NCBI GenBank assembly: GCA_964247055.1
Contig: OZ176053.1
Coordinates: 4,588,001-4,652,000 of the forward strand
Origin: Paragordius varius
Taxonomy: Eukaryota > Nematomorpha
DNA: 64,000 nucleotides
Reading direction: 5' to 3'
The notes beneath the pieces are model-generated. The model saw only the letters and a program-made list of their open reading frames with translations, searched no databases and was not told the origin of the DNA. The stretch's first letter is position 1. Each line of letters opens with the position of its first letter. The translations under genes were made by a program, and so were the position numbers. Shown here one piece after another: positions 50,211-62,879 of the stretch.

Positions 50211-52471
50211 ATGGCTAATGATGACAACCTCGATAACATTAATGATAATACTTATAGATCTAATAAAAACAATTCCAGATATTTAAAAAATTTGTTTCCA
50301 TACCATAAAACACAATCATATCTGGTATCGTCTGCTAATAGCTGGAATCTCAATACCCAAATGAAGAATGATGATATTATGAAAGAAAATGTTGAAAGTC
50401 CTCAAAACTCTGGTAATCCATTTAAAAGCATAGGTAGGAGGAAATATCGTCATTCCCTATCATCTCTTCATGCGAGTTTTGTTAACAGAGGCATCCTAAA
50501 TATGGCATTCAATACATCGACAGCAAATGTTAAAACAGCTAACGACCAGTTGTATATTAGTGATTTGGAAATATTACCTCCAAAAATAACATCCATACAA
50601 AGTTTTAAAACTATGTTTTCTGCATCTTCCCCTTCAAACAGCAATATTTCAACCCTGATAGATTGCGAAAACAAAGGTGAAAAAGCAACGACACATAACG
50701 CGACGATAGAAGATAATTATATCAGCAAAAGTTTCAACTCAAAACCAAATAAATCGGATAAAAGGAAAAAGATACATAACAGAAGTCGTCTAAATAATCA
50801 GAACCTACAATTTGGTAATTCAAACCAATCTTTGGCACTTGAGAGAAATGAACCAAATTTATTACTGACTACCGTAGGTCAAACCCTTTACACAGAACTT
50901 AAATGGCGCTTATACAATGTTACATTCACATCTTTCGTTTCTCTTCTCCTGCTATATTTAGGGTTATGCCTATTATTTCATTTTAAAAAATCGTATACCA
51001 CATTTAAAGCTAGTGATCTGAGCATAATACGGAATATGGACGGCAATTATCATGTAATAGATCCGCAAGATGCTATTTTAAAAAATCTAAAAATTAATCA
51101 AAACTTTTCGCAAACCAATCATCATATATCAGCATTTTCAACTACCCTTAATTCCATTGTCCAAAATGAAAAGTTAAACTATGTAAAATTATTTAAAGAA
51201 TCTCTACTATCAAACAGCTATTACGTGCAACTGTTGGATCAAATTAGTTTGTTCCTCACTTTGTTAGCAATAAATATGAATTTAGCATCCTTTTTGGTCG
51301 GGTTCACGTTAGCCTATTTCCTTGTCAAAATGTTACGAATAAGCAGTTTTAAGTATACTTATCACCTCATATTAAAGATTTTATTCTCAGTAACGAGGAG
51401 TAGGCAATATCTGTGTTTTAAATATCTAAAAGGGTATTTAATTTAAATGACAGTTGCCATGTATATTTTTCATTTTAGTTGTTACATATTCATTTAAACA
51501 CCTTTTCTCCATAATTTTCAAAAATGTAAAAAACAAAATATTTTATACATATGACATGTGAATTAAATATCGTTTTATCCATTTAAAATAGAGATTCGAC
51601 CTATAAATGGTGCTCGTTGCTGTAATTATAGTAAATTGTCTAATAGCGTAATGATTTATTAATATTTTTTTTATAATATTTAGCATATCAGGTCACTTGA
51701 GATATAAACGATCGACTACAACAACTTTTAATCTCGTAATTTTGACCGTTTTCTTGTCAGTGATGCTTTATCTAATCGGTAATTATATTTTATCAATGTA
51801 TTTGTTCTCACCTGAATCTTTATTTCAATATAAATTATCTTATATATTTTTATGTTGTGCATCATATCTAGTTATCAGAATATATGTAGGTTTTTTATAA
51901 AATGGGTTTGTTAAGTTATCTCTTGCAATAAAGTTTGTTAGGATTCGATAATTTATTTTAGTAATTTATTATTTATATTAAAATAAAAAAAGACACGTTA
52001 AAATATATTAAAATCAATTAAACTTTTGTGGTGATAAATTTTTTGCGTAGATTAAATTAATGGATTTATATAAAAAAATTTAGAAGTTAATTAACGCGCG
52101 GTGTTATCTGTCAATAAAATAATGAAAAACTAGCACAATGTAAACTTACTCATACATTGGCTTAAAGTTATTTTTTATGCCTTTTCTTCCTATTACATAA
52201 TAATAACCAATTTATAGGTATACTGGTACATTTGTTAACACACTTTGATATGTTGACCCTAACATTATTCTGCATATTCACTGCATTTCTGGTGATAGTT
52301 GTTTTGGTTGCCATCCTACATTCAACCAACGCCTGGTATCGGGCCCTTGAACATACATTTTCTAACCGTAATACGATTGATTGGTATTCTAATAATAAAG
52401 GATTAACCTCGCCCGCTAATAATGAAATGAAACCAAGTCCCCCGCTAAATAATTTGGCATCTTTGGTGTAA
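50211..52471 (+). CDS. Unrecognised multi-pass membrane protein (560 aa)
   Basis: Three exons: 50211-51433, 51684-51889, 52218-52471, phases 2 and 1, TAA at 52469. I do not recognise the family. Residues 1-235 are polar, Ser/Asn/Lys-rich and probably disordered. A first membrane helix lies at about 236-260 (FTSFVSLLLLYLGLCLLFHF), then an 80-residue polar segment, a hydrophobic stretch at about 342-378 (one or two helices), helices at about 420-440 and 450-478, and a last one at about 484-508 (TLTLFCIFTAFLVIVVLVAI). A polar 50-residue tail follows. The conserved-looking charged patches (GHLRYKRSTTT; STNAWYRALEHTF) suggest a real constrained protein. Both splice joins restore a continuous hydrophobic segment, which supports the model. 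The ATG at 50211 is the first in the frame. Confidence 0.6.
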
Positions 52472-52802
52472 ATCTTTTATGACGGAAATACGCTTTTTAT
52501 TATGGGAATAAAATTTATAATTAATAATTATATTCTTATTTATTTGTTCCTCTGTAAAACAAATTTTCTGAATATTATACCAATATAGCATCAAATTCCT
52601 TTAATTCTTATATGGACATATATATAATCGTGATTAAATTAATAAATCGATTCAATAATATTTATGAAGTGTTATTAAAAATTATTGCATAATTTTTAAA
52701 TGATTCATCTAATTTATTCTGGTTATCTCTAAAAAAAATATCTTTAAGTATCACACATATGTCACAAATGAAATCTAAAATATCTTGTTCAAGAATAAAG
52801 TA
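52472..52802. other. Convergent intergenic region
   Basis: 331 nt between the stop of the membrane-protein gene and the stop of the astacin-like gene; only A+T-rich UTR-like sequence. Confidence 0.5.
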
Positions 52803-55800
52803 TTAATATATAAATTGATGGTGAAACATATCATACAACAAATCTTTATGAATACAAACGGAATTAAGCGCTATGTAATTGTCGCAGCACCGTTGAAATC
52901 TTGGACATTTGTATATATCGGTAACCTTGGGCTGAAAACTAAAATAATGTATTTTTAATTACACAGTAAAGTTTAAAAAGATAGGTATAAATATGCAGAG
53001 TAAATGTCAAAGGTTTTTAATGAAGAGCCGCAATTTATAAAGTACATTATATTTTTATATTTTTTAACCTACGGTGTCGTCCAATATGCATTTAAAGGTC
53101 TCTCACACCTATTTATAAATAATATTTATGTTGCCTATCTAAAAAACATTGTTTAAAAATATGTTAAACTTTTATAGCTCACGACATTTTAATAAAAGAC
53201 TCTGACTTTTTTAACATATTTTGCCCTTTACAAACTTTTTAAATTAAAAAATTATATAAAGGTTTTTGAGGTAATGTGATGACAATTATATTTTGTAACT
53301 TACGCATCCAACGTTTTAAAACATTCATACAGATGATTAGGATCAGTTTCGCATGCATATGGATTACAATCCCTATATTGTGTTTCTATAGGTTTGCAAG
53401 GACAATTTCTAATCATAAATAGCAGAAAATCTTTTGCATATTGTTACAAAAAAGTATATTACATCAAAAAAATTAAATATATTGAAAAGACAGATCATAT
53501 TGTATAAAAAATACATTAATTAAATGATACTAATTTTTTACTGGGAATCGTAACATAGAAACATACATTTCCGTATACGTTTTTGAACCCCACAACCTCC
53601 ACAAGGCTCACTGCAAGGCCCCCAATTTGACCAAGCCGTATATAAACCCTGTTCCTTTGTTTTTTCGGCAAAGCATGAATTGGGTACTATTTTTAAAAAA
53701 ATACCGAATTACATACACAGTCACACCTTTTTTGTGCAGGCTTTGTGAGGTGACCCTTTTTACCTCTTTTAGTAATATGTGGATTTTTTGGCTTTTTTGC
53801 GAAACTCTCGTGGTCTTTTTGGTTTTTAAATTGGTCTTTTATTCGTCTGCTATTTTTATATTAAATAGCCATTTTTGTAAATATGTGGAATACATTTTAA
53901 CCTTATTTTGTGGAGTATTTCTTTACAATGAGGTATTATAACTTAAAATTAATTTATACTAGATAAAATATTTCCCACATAAAAAATTTAGAAAAAATTG
54001 TTGAAACGGTTTTAACCCCAGAAAAATTACGCATTAATGGCAACTTATGAAGGCTTATACAAAAGTTTTATACAAGAGCACGATACTTAAATTTCAAATA
54101 ATAATTCACAGTCAAAAGATATATGTAAAATTATTTTTTATAATATTTTTCTGTATAAGGGAATAAATTTTTAAATAATTTAATGTTTTAATCAGTCCTT
54201 ACATATAAGTTTGCGGCAGAATGGAGGTGTGGTCGTGCGTTATTTGTCCTATACGTTTATTTGAAAAATTAATTTGTGCGAATTCTTTAACCAAAAATAG
54301 TTTTTTGCATTTTTACGCTGATCAATAAAATTCATTATAATATTTGAAAAATGTCTTTTTTGAATTTATGTTACGCGATCCTCTGTACCGAACAAAAAGA
54401 GGTTTGACTGTATTTTATTGTTATAAACATTTGTTAATTATTATATTTATTTTTAAATAAATCAAACTTAATTTTTTGCCACATATTGTGTTAATTCCAT
54501 TATTGATCGAGTAATTAATATATTGATTACAAATAAAAAAATATATGATATCCTGGCCATCATTATATAATATTTAGTTGCTTGTAAAATATATTTAAAG
54601 ATGTAACTAGAAATTCAGTTTTAATTAAAATATAAGTAAAGCGTAGTACCTAAATTGACCGTTCCTTGAAATCCTATTTTTGGGGGAAACGTTAGGCTTG
54701 TGTTTCCCTCTAACCGACTTAATTGATTCGTTTGAAATAGTAAGGACATGAATTCGCCATCAGATTCTAGATTGAGGATGACTGGTAAATATCCACATAA
54801 TCTGACAAGATATTTTAACAAATATAATATAATTTTTTACTAAACCTTATAAAGCCCTTTATCAAGGAATTACAAAAAATAAGATCATTCATCTCGCCGA
54901 GTGTTATAAAATCCTATTTGATAATTTATTATATAATTGTCTTGACAGTTTATTATAACGTTCATTTTTAAAATCTAAAAACCAACTTTTGCATCCAAAA
55001 TTCTTTATTAACAAATTATTGCCAATTTTTAACTAATATATTTGCTATCAAACTAACCAAGTAACATAGGTGACAGTTCGAAAATATAAATATAAAGGAT
55101 AAAAATTGGGAAATAAATATTAAAGTTAACTTATAAAATTACCTCAAGCCGGTCAGGGATTGATCTGTTCGATATTTAATTTCCAACCATTGTATGCATT
55201 GTGCATTATAACCGGCACGAAGGATATCAAAGTTGGTAGCATTAATCTCAATTCTTAGTCTTCCAACAGTTCCGTTTTTACATTGTGCCTGTATAGTAAA
55301 ATTTTAATTTTTAAATAAAATTAATGCAATAAAAATGTTAAATTTTAACATATAAAATAAGATTAAATAATAATTATGAGACAATATGCAGAAAATCTTA
55401 CAAACTAAATAAATAAATTACAACCCTAATGACCTTTTATTGAAAATGTAATGTAAAGAGATTTAATAAAAATAAACGGCTGCATTATTAAAAATTATAG
55501 GCTGCATCGCTGTCGATCATTCAGGGATATGTACAGCTGTCCAACACACGGGCCGCGTTTCAAATACATAATTTTACGATATCTAAGAAAAATATATTTT
55601 TTTTAACAAAATTACCGATAAATAATTTTGCATTTCGGCAATGAACTAGCAAAAAATGTTAAAATGAATAGTTGTTTTGACCGTCTTAGGTTTCTAATCT
55701 AATAAAATATTCGTTAATGCTCATATATTTTCGAGATGCTCGCCGGTTTTTTTGATCCACAAATGCATCCCTTGAAGCCATTTGTGTTGGTGACCTCCTG

Positions 55801-58800
55801 ATGTAAACATTTATTTCTTTATATGTGTATAAAATTAGCGGTTATATCCAAATTACGCTTACTAATGCGAAAAACAGGATTTGATTAACAGTATCAATAA
55901 TGTAAAAAAACAATAACTTTAAGAACCCAAAAACAATTATCCCCCGGACTATAAGGCTGTTCCGGCCATCCAGGTGAATTGATAAATATAGATGGACTAT
56001 CTTCATTAATTTCCATAATTTGGTTTCGAGTCTTGCATGACCCTACATAGCAAAATTTATTTGAGATACAAATATCACATGATTGACGAATTTAAATATA
56101 AGTTTATATATATATATATATAGTTAACCTTTTTTGGCGATCGTATGTATTATACATTTTTATGATATATTTATTAAATCATTAAAACAAAAACTAAAAT
56201 CTGTTGTCATACTGGAACTCTCTTGAACTGATTGACAAGAAGATCCAGAGAAACCCGAAGGACATATACATTCCCTACAATTTGAAGGATCGGGATAACC
56301 ACCGTTTTGACATTGGGTTGATGCCATTTTGCAAGAGTCTAAAAATGTATCAATGTGAATTATATTAACCCTTTGTAACTCATATATTTTTACTTTAATA
56401 ATGAATTGGGATTAGGTCCCACCCACCAGTTTTAAATGCATACCTGAGCGCGAGCGCTCATGAAAATAACCAGTTAAAAACTTCAAATCTAATATAAAGT
56501 AATGGTACACCTAAATTTACTGGTAAAAAATGGTCAAAATTTTATGCAGTTTCATGATTTGTTACTATAAATCTATCCAAACATTATTAAATTAACCAAT
56601 TCGAACAGTTATATTCCTGTTGTTTGGCTTAGGCAACAAATATTTAACGTTTGCTTTGATAAGGACTGCTTAAGGCCATGAAAATGATTGCATTTATAAA
56701 ATGGTGAGCCTGTTTTTACAAGCAAGATCCCAACCTAAGTGACAAATACAATAATTCTATGCACCCTAGAATATACAGCTGTGCTATTTTTTTGCGATAA
56801 AAAATTTAAATATAATTATTATAAAATCAGTAGCAAATTACCTTGGCAATAGTAATTGTTTAAAGATTGCAAGTCATAAAAACTCGGTTCTACACTTGAT
56901 CCTATCGTACTTAGATATTGTAAATCCTTAGGGATGAATACGGGACCTCGTTGATTGGGTATTTTTAACTCCTATTAAATTATGATTATAGAAATTTTTT
57001 ATCATAACAATTCAAGTTATTTAAAGATTCGATACACATATATTGTTAAATCAAATAAATTTTATAGCAATAGCGTAGTGGTAATAATTTTTATAAATAT
57101 ATGACCATTTATAGAGTAAATGTAAAAATGGAAAAAGCGATGTTACATAATTACATTAGGATTAAATTGCATAAGAGATCCATATTCATAAGGTGTATTA
57201 TACAGATTAGCTTCTTTCATAGTTTCCAGCAAATAACGAGATGCAGGTGTGATCTGAAAAAGTAAAAAAATTATATTAATTAGTTAACCTGCTTATAAGA
57301 TTAAGAATTCAATAAATAAATAATTAAAGATAAGCTTAACAATTTCGTTTCCCTATTTAACGGTAATTTTAAGTGTATTACGCTATTAACACTTCGATTC
57401 AAATTGGGGTATCTAAATACCCCAGACTAAATCAAAATTTAAATTTTTTAAAAACTACTGAAGGAAACGGTCCCAATTTAAATTTATGCTTCTATCCTGA
57501 TAAATATTATAAATATTTGCCATAATATCTTGATAAAATTTTGTTTTGAAAAAAAAGTTCCATCTCAAACTACTTCGACGCCATTTTTATTTTACAAAAA
57601 TTTTGCAAAATATCGTCTTCATTTAATATTAAGGGTAAAACTTAGGCTAATTTTTTATATAAATTACATCTAACATTGATGGAAATAGAAAAAGCGGTTT
57701 ATTTTGTAATATTTTTTAATTTTACAATTTGACACATGTCACGTTGACTAAATTTTTACCTTTCAGTTTTAGCTCAAAATAAGTAATATCAAGTATTTTT
57801 GAATAAATTTTTTTATATATTTCGGTTTATTAATGTTATATAAGTGCAAAATTTGCCATGGTTTCGATTGCTTCCATACTTTCTAAAATATTTGATTTTA
57901 AACAGGCCTGGGGTATCCAACTACCCCAATTTGAATCGAAGGACTAAAATGAGTGTGTTGTATCCAAGTGTTAAAATTACCGTATTATATTCTTATTTAA
58001 ATTGTTTATATATTAAATTTCTACAGTCAAACCTGTTAATTGCACGCTGCCACATAAATAATTACAAAATTGATTCAAATATCATGTCACTTATTATTGA
58101 TCGGCATAAATTTGGAAAAATGCCTTTTGCCCTGAAAATAAAACCACATAAAATACGGGCAAAAATATAAAGACAAATATTTTTTTCTAATAGAAAACCA
58201 TACTTTTTTAAATTCCATTTTTTAAAATATAACTCATTGTTTCGAATTGCAATTTATAAAATTGATAAGTATATTGGTTATACGATCAATTCTATATAAA
58301 ACAATTGCAAATGAAAAGCTTTTATGGGAAAAATTAAAGTTCGAAAAAGTATGGTTGTCTTCTGGAAAGAGTCTTTGTATTTTAACGTTTTGTCCGTTAT
58401 AATTCCAGTTTTTACTGTTATGAGTGCAATTATAGAAGTGTTAAGCTCTACATTAATGAAGTAAAGGTACATATACCATAATTATGAGCAGTTATAAAAA
58501 TATGAGTTTTATTAATTTTGTTTGTAGTTATGGGTTTGTTAAAATCGCCTAATCGCCACAAACTCTTTGCATAGAAAAATGCTTTAATTGCATTTTTTTA
58601 AATAACATTAGGTAATATTTTATCTACCCTCATTCATTTTGGAAAAAGTGAAATTACTTGATCGTAACTGAAACGTCACCTAAGGTTTGACTATATATTA
58701 TATATAAATATATACATATAAAATGCCTTATATAACCTTTTGCTCATCAATGATTATGTATTTGTTCCGATCAGGACGTTGGACTTCGTAAATTAAGCCT

Positions 58801-60002
58801 AAAGTTCGCCCAATCAACATGGCCAATGATCGAACCTAAAACACATTTTTAAATCCAGGGTATTAAAAATCAAACAATCTTGATTACCTGATAATATGAT
58901 CAAACAAATTTTATAGTAAAATGGGAAAAATTACATTAAGGCATTCAGGGCCCAAAACTATGTATTGCGCTCTACCTCTCCGTCCCAAATCGGATCGACA
59001 TCTATATGTGTTTGTTAAACATTGTTTACCATTTATGTTTCAAAATATAACTTAATGACAAAAATATTAAAATTATACAGATAAAATGTAAAAACTAAAA
59101 GAGATATATTTTTAATAATGCAACCAGAGCTTTACCTAATTTTAATATGACTTATTGGGTCGCAAAACAGAAGTTAAGATAAATTGGTAACGCTCTCAAT
59201 TGTATTTATAGTTGCTCTAGGAAAAATTAGGGTTAAAATTTTTGTCTTTTAGTTTTTATGTTTTGACTGTATAATTTCAATTTTTATTGGAATTTATACA
59301 AAAAAAATTGAATAAATACAGAAAATGAAATACGTTTCTATATTTATGTTTGAATTGTTTCCATTAACATTATTAGCAGATAATAAGGAAGTTGAAGTGA
59401 AAACTATGTAGTCATCTTCGGTCGGATTTAGGACGTATTTAAAACTGATGCAACTTTTCCGAGACCATGAATCAAGAGCCTCTTCAATAATTTCTGTTGT
59501 GTTTGGTTCTGAATTTTATTAAGCGCCAATCATCACATAATATATTATATAAAGCAAAATTGTTTTTAATTTGATATATTTTTGCATGTTATAAATAATC
59601 GTGTCTAAGAAAAACCTTAATTCTACTAAAGATTGTTTTAGATTTAGCATTTAAATATAAAGGAGATATCATTTAAGGTTGGAAATATAATCAGCACTTA
59701 ATTATATTACTATCACCTTTATCTTTTGGTTAGTTTTTCACAGTAAATCAATTAATATAGCTCACCATTTCTCAATTTACGGCGAAAACATTTCAAAAAA
59801 TAAATTTTAATTGTTTTAAGAAATGCATAATGCAGGGAATTTTACGTGTATCCAATAATCCCGAATAAGTATAAATTATTGGGAAATTTCGCCATTTTAA
59901 TTCTTGATCCCGTCCTGCCCATATTGCTCTTTTGATTCGATAATCTTGGGCATTTATGTTTACCTTAAAATACGATACAATACAAAAAAATATAAAACAC
60001 AT
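52803..60002 (-). CDS. Secreted astacin-EGF-CUB-TSP1 protein with a dead protease site
   Basis: Thirteen exons, minus strand: 59846-60002, 59334-59508, 58935-59001, 58737-58835, 57155-57253, 56842-56971, 56213-56338, 55918-56042, 55143-55288, 54650-54801, 53542-53686, 53304-53408, 52803-52938; 553 aa, every junction in phase. Signal peptide (1-19), short linker ending RIKR, astacin domain (26-242), EGF (243-284, six Cys), CUB (285-425), TSP1 (WSNWGPCSEPCGGCG, 426-508), Cys-containing tail (CPRFQRCCDNY). This order is that of nematode NAS-33 to NAS-38 moulting/cuticle proteases. The four astacin disulfide Cys (SCISF, TCRSD, PECLN, YYC) remain, but HExxHxxGxxH is MLIGRTLGLIY (139-149) followed by intact E..RPDR, and the Met-turn is SLMQF instead of SVMHY. 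It should fold but not cleave. The start codon is uncertain: an upstream propeptide exon may be missing. Confidence 0.82.
55534..55800. mobile_element. hAT-like MITE in astacin intron 8
   Basis: CAGCTGTCCAACACACGGG at the left; GTGTTGGTGACCTCCTG at the right; 267 bp. Related to the element at 5578-5875 by interior words. Confidence 0.6.
57390..57970. mobile_element. TTAA-flanked hairpin MITE, copy 5 (581 bp, in astacin intron 4)
   Basis: TTAA at 57386-57389 and 57971-57974; CACTTCGATTCAAATTGGGG at the left, TTGAATCGAAGGACTAAAAT..CCAAGTG at the right. It is the best preserved copy. The 108-codon ORF beginning at 57844 overlaps its end and is not a gene. Confidence 0.88.
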
Positions 60003-60059
60003 ATAATAAAAATAAATTAGTATAAATTTACGAAGTGTAGAATTATCCAAATTAGAGAT

Positions 60060-60660
60060 GTTTTAATCCAAAACATTTTAAAATTATAAAAAATATTTTT
60101 TACAATTATGCTATAAAAAAATTGACCTAAAACCTTTAAAGAATTACAAATAAGATTATGCATTGGGAGCAATGTACAATCATAAAATATCAATTTGAAT
60201 TTAATTAGTTTTTTTTAAAAAAAATTCCCTTATTTTAGCCTATATAAAATTGATTTTATTAATTGTACCTTATTTTTCAAATGCTCTTATTATTGAATTA
60301 AACCACGAAAGGTAAGTTTATTGGTTTATTTAATGCATAAAAATGAAAAGAATAGTCAGATATAAAATATTTCCGCTACATTGATAAAAGCGATTCAATG
60401 AGAGTATATGTAATTAAATTATAAAATGAATATAATTTTTTTAATATAATATTGTTTCAGCCGTAACTCGGTTCAAAAATTACTTAATATATATATTTTC
60501 AAGTTTTCCAATTAAGAACCTTTACGAATGCCAATCAAATGGTTTATTATCAGAAATACTTTTGGGATAATAATATATTAATCAAATTTTACCGTTTTTG
60601 CTAAGAAATTAAATATTTATTTTATTCATAATATACATCGGCTTATATACATCATCTCAA
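60060..60660. other. Upstream flank of the astacin-like gene
   Basis: No exon with a plausible propeptide was recognised here on the minus strand, but a small one could be missed in such A+T-rich sequence. Confidence 0.4.
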
Positions 60661-60669
60661 GTAATATAT

Positions 60670-61010
60670 ATAAGTTTTGCCAAAAAAACTGATTGGCTTT
60701 TGCGACAATTTGTAAGCCATTTTTCAAAATTGGGTTTGGATGCGAAAGAATAACCCATAAGCGATTTTAAGGTGTCTTTCACTGGGTTTGCTGTGTGAGA
60801 TGAAGCATTGTCATGTAGGAAAATCACTTTGCCATGTTTTCTGGCCTACGGTCGTTTTTCGCTTAATGTATGATTAAAATAATCATTTTTGGCGAGAGCG
60901 TCGTGCATTAACGGTTTCACGTTTTCAACAGTTAATAATTAACAATATCGTTCTGGTTCCATAGAGTCAAAACACGACATTATCTTACCATTGGTATTAG
61001 TGGGCCGGTT
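60670..61010 (-). pseudogene. Mariner transposase relic
   Basis: The minus-strand frame reads EKRP-stop-ARKHGKVIFLHDNASSHT followed by VKDTLKSL, i.e. the mariner block with the second catalytic Asp (HDN..HTA). After a few residues it jumps to a C-terminal-like FEKWLTNCRKS, so the third catalytic-Asp region is deleted. In-frame stops and the deletion make it non-functional. Confidence 0.75.
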
Positions 61011-61609
61011 AGGTGAAAGCCACGTGTTCATTTTGAACCAAAATATAGTTTTATATACTTTTTAAATGTAATTTAGTATTATAAACGCAAAAACTGAGAT
61101 TGCACCATAAAAAATGTAAACAAAATATATTTTTTACAACGCATACTTTTTAGAGAGCGTTAAATATAAAATTGTTCTCAATTCGTGTCGACTGCGGAAT
61201 ATTTTAGCTCAAATTGATATATTGATATTATATATTTGTGTTGTCAAATCTCGGCCGATTAGCTTATAAATATAAGCATATTTTTCGGTTTCGCAAATGT
61301 AAAACTTTGGTAACAATTATAATATTATAACATAGTTTGGTTATAAAAAGTAAAATGATTAAATAAATGTTTTCTGATAGAATGTATCTCTCAAAGTGCT
61401 TTTGTTTCGGTCAAAAACATATTTACTATCTATTTATTAATTATTACCGACAACTTTGGTATAATGAAAAATTATCTATTTGTTCAAATAAGTTTATTAA
61501 AGGCCTAAATCTTTTTATAAATGAGAGGTGGTACTTAAGACATTAAACATATAAAAAAAGTTATTAACGTCCAGTATGGTGGAAATATTAAAAAACTATA
61601 GTTAATTAA

Positions 61610-62179
61610 CACTTGGATACAACACATTCATTTTAGTCCTTCAATTCAAATTGGGGTAGTTGGATACCCCAGCGGGTGTAAAATTAAATTCTTTAAAAAA
61701 TATGGAAGCAATCGAAGGCAAAATTTTGCATTTATATAACATTAATAAACCGAAATATTTAAAAAAATTTATTCAAAAATACTTGATATTACTTATTTTA
61801 AGCTAAAACCGGAAGGAAAAAATTTAGTCAACGTGACATATGTGCAATGATAAAATTGAAAAATAATACAAAATATACCGCTTTCCTTATTTCTATTTCT
61901 ATCAATGTTAGATGTAATTTAAATAAAAAATTAGCTATAATTTTACTCTTAAAATTAAATGAAGACGATATTTTGCAAAAATTTTGTAAAATAAAATTAG
62001 TCTGACATGGAACTTTTTTTTCAAAACTAAATTTTGTTTAGATATTTTCGCATATTTATATAATTTTATTAAGATAGAAGCATAAATTTAAATTTGGAAC
62101 GTTTCCTTCAGTAGTTTTATAAAAATCCTAATTTATATTTATTCTGGGGTATTTAGATACCCCAATTTAAATCGAAGTG
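61610..62179. mobile_element. TTAA-flanked hairpin MITE, copy 6 (inverted)
   Basis: TTAA at 61606-61609 then CACTTGGATACAACACATTC and GGGGTAGTTGGATACCCC; the far end GGGGTATTTAGATACCCC..ATCGAAGTG has a damaged TTAA. Opposite orientation to copies 3-5. Confidence 0.8.
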
Positions 62180-62879
62180 TAACACAATTTGGACATTTTT
62201 TTGAAAAATTATTTTGCTTAAATTTAGCATAAAAAGTATTAAAATATCGCAATCACGGTTTGACTACGACGGTTTGCATATTATGTTTCAAAATCTTTTG
62301 GTTGAAGATAAATTCTTCTAAAAATAAAATACATCCCTAACTATAAAAATCAAAATACTTGCACATAATTTTAGTTTTCATGGTAAGATCCTTAAGTGTC
62401 ATATTTTTGAACACAGCTAAAAAGCCTTGTTTACTTATTATCAACACATAGAGTCGAGATGGCGCAATTAGAGATAAGAATATTTTTTTTATTCTCAATT
62501 TGTTGAAGCTTTAATTGTTTTTTAAATCATGAGTATAAAATTGGTTTAAACGGAATTTCTACATATTTAATAATACCTCATTTTTTTGATTTAAATAAAT
62601 TTACCTTCAAATATAAGTTAGAAAGCGATTTATTCATCAAAATTTTGAGGTGAGGTATTTTAGCTGCTTCTAATTGTATAGAAAAAGCGTATTTAGTTAA
62701 ATATGTTTTTATAACGTTACCGGCATGTTTCAAAATACCATCAAACTTGCTTGAACTAAATTTGAAAAAAAATTATTTGAATATATAATATGCTTTTTTA
62801 ATTTTTTATGATACCATAATATTAACAAAAGAGAAATAATCAGGATTATGGTTTAAGTTTGAGCTTACGAGATATTTAA

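Noticed and set aside
52864..52931. Alternative acceptor for the last astacin exon at 52931
   Set aside because: It is out of the cysteine-rich frame and gives a short tail; the acceptor at 52939-52940 keeps phase and the CPRFQRCC segment.
53627..53941. 104-codon plus-strand ORF
   Set aside because: Antisense to the TSP1 exon at 53542-53686 and the adjoining intron; the minus-strand model has domain support.
57844..58170. 108-codon plus-strand ORF
   Set aside because: Begins inside the TTAA MITE and runs antisense through an intron of the astacin-like gene.
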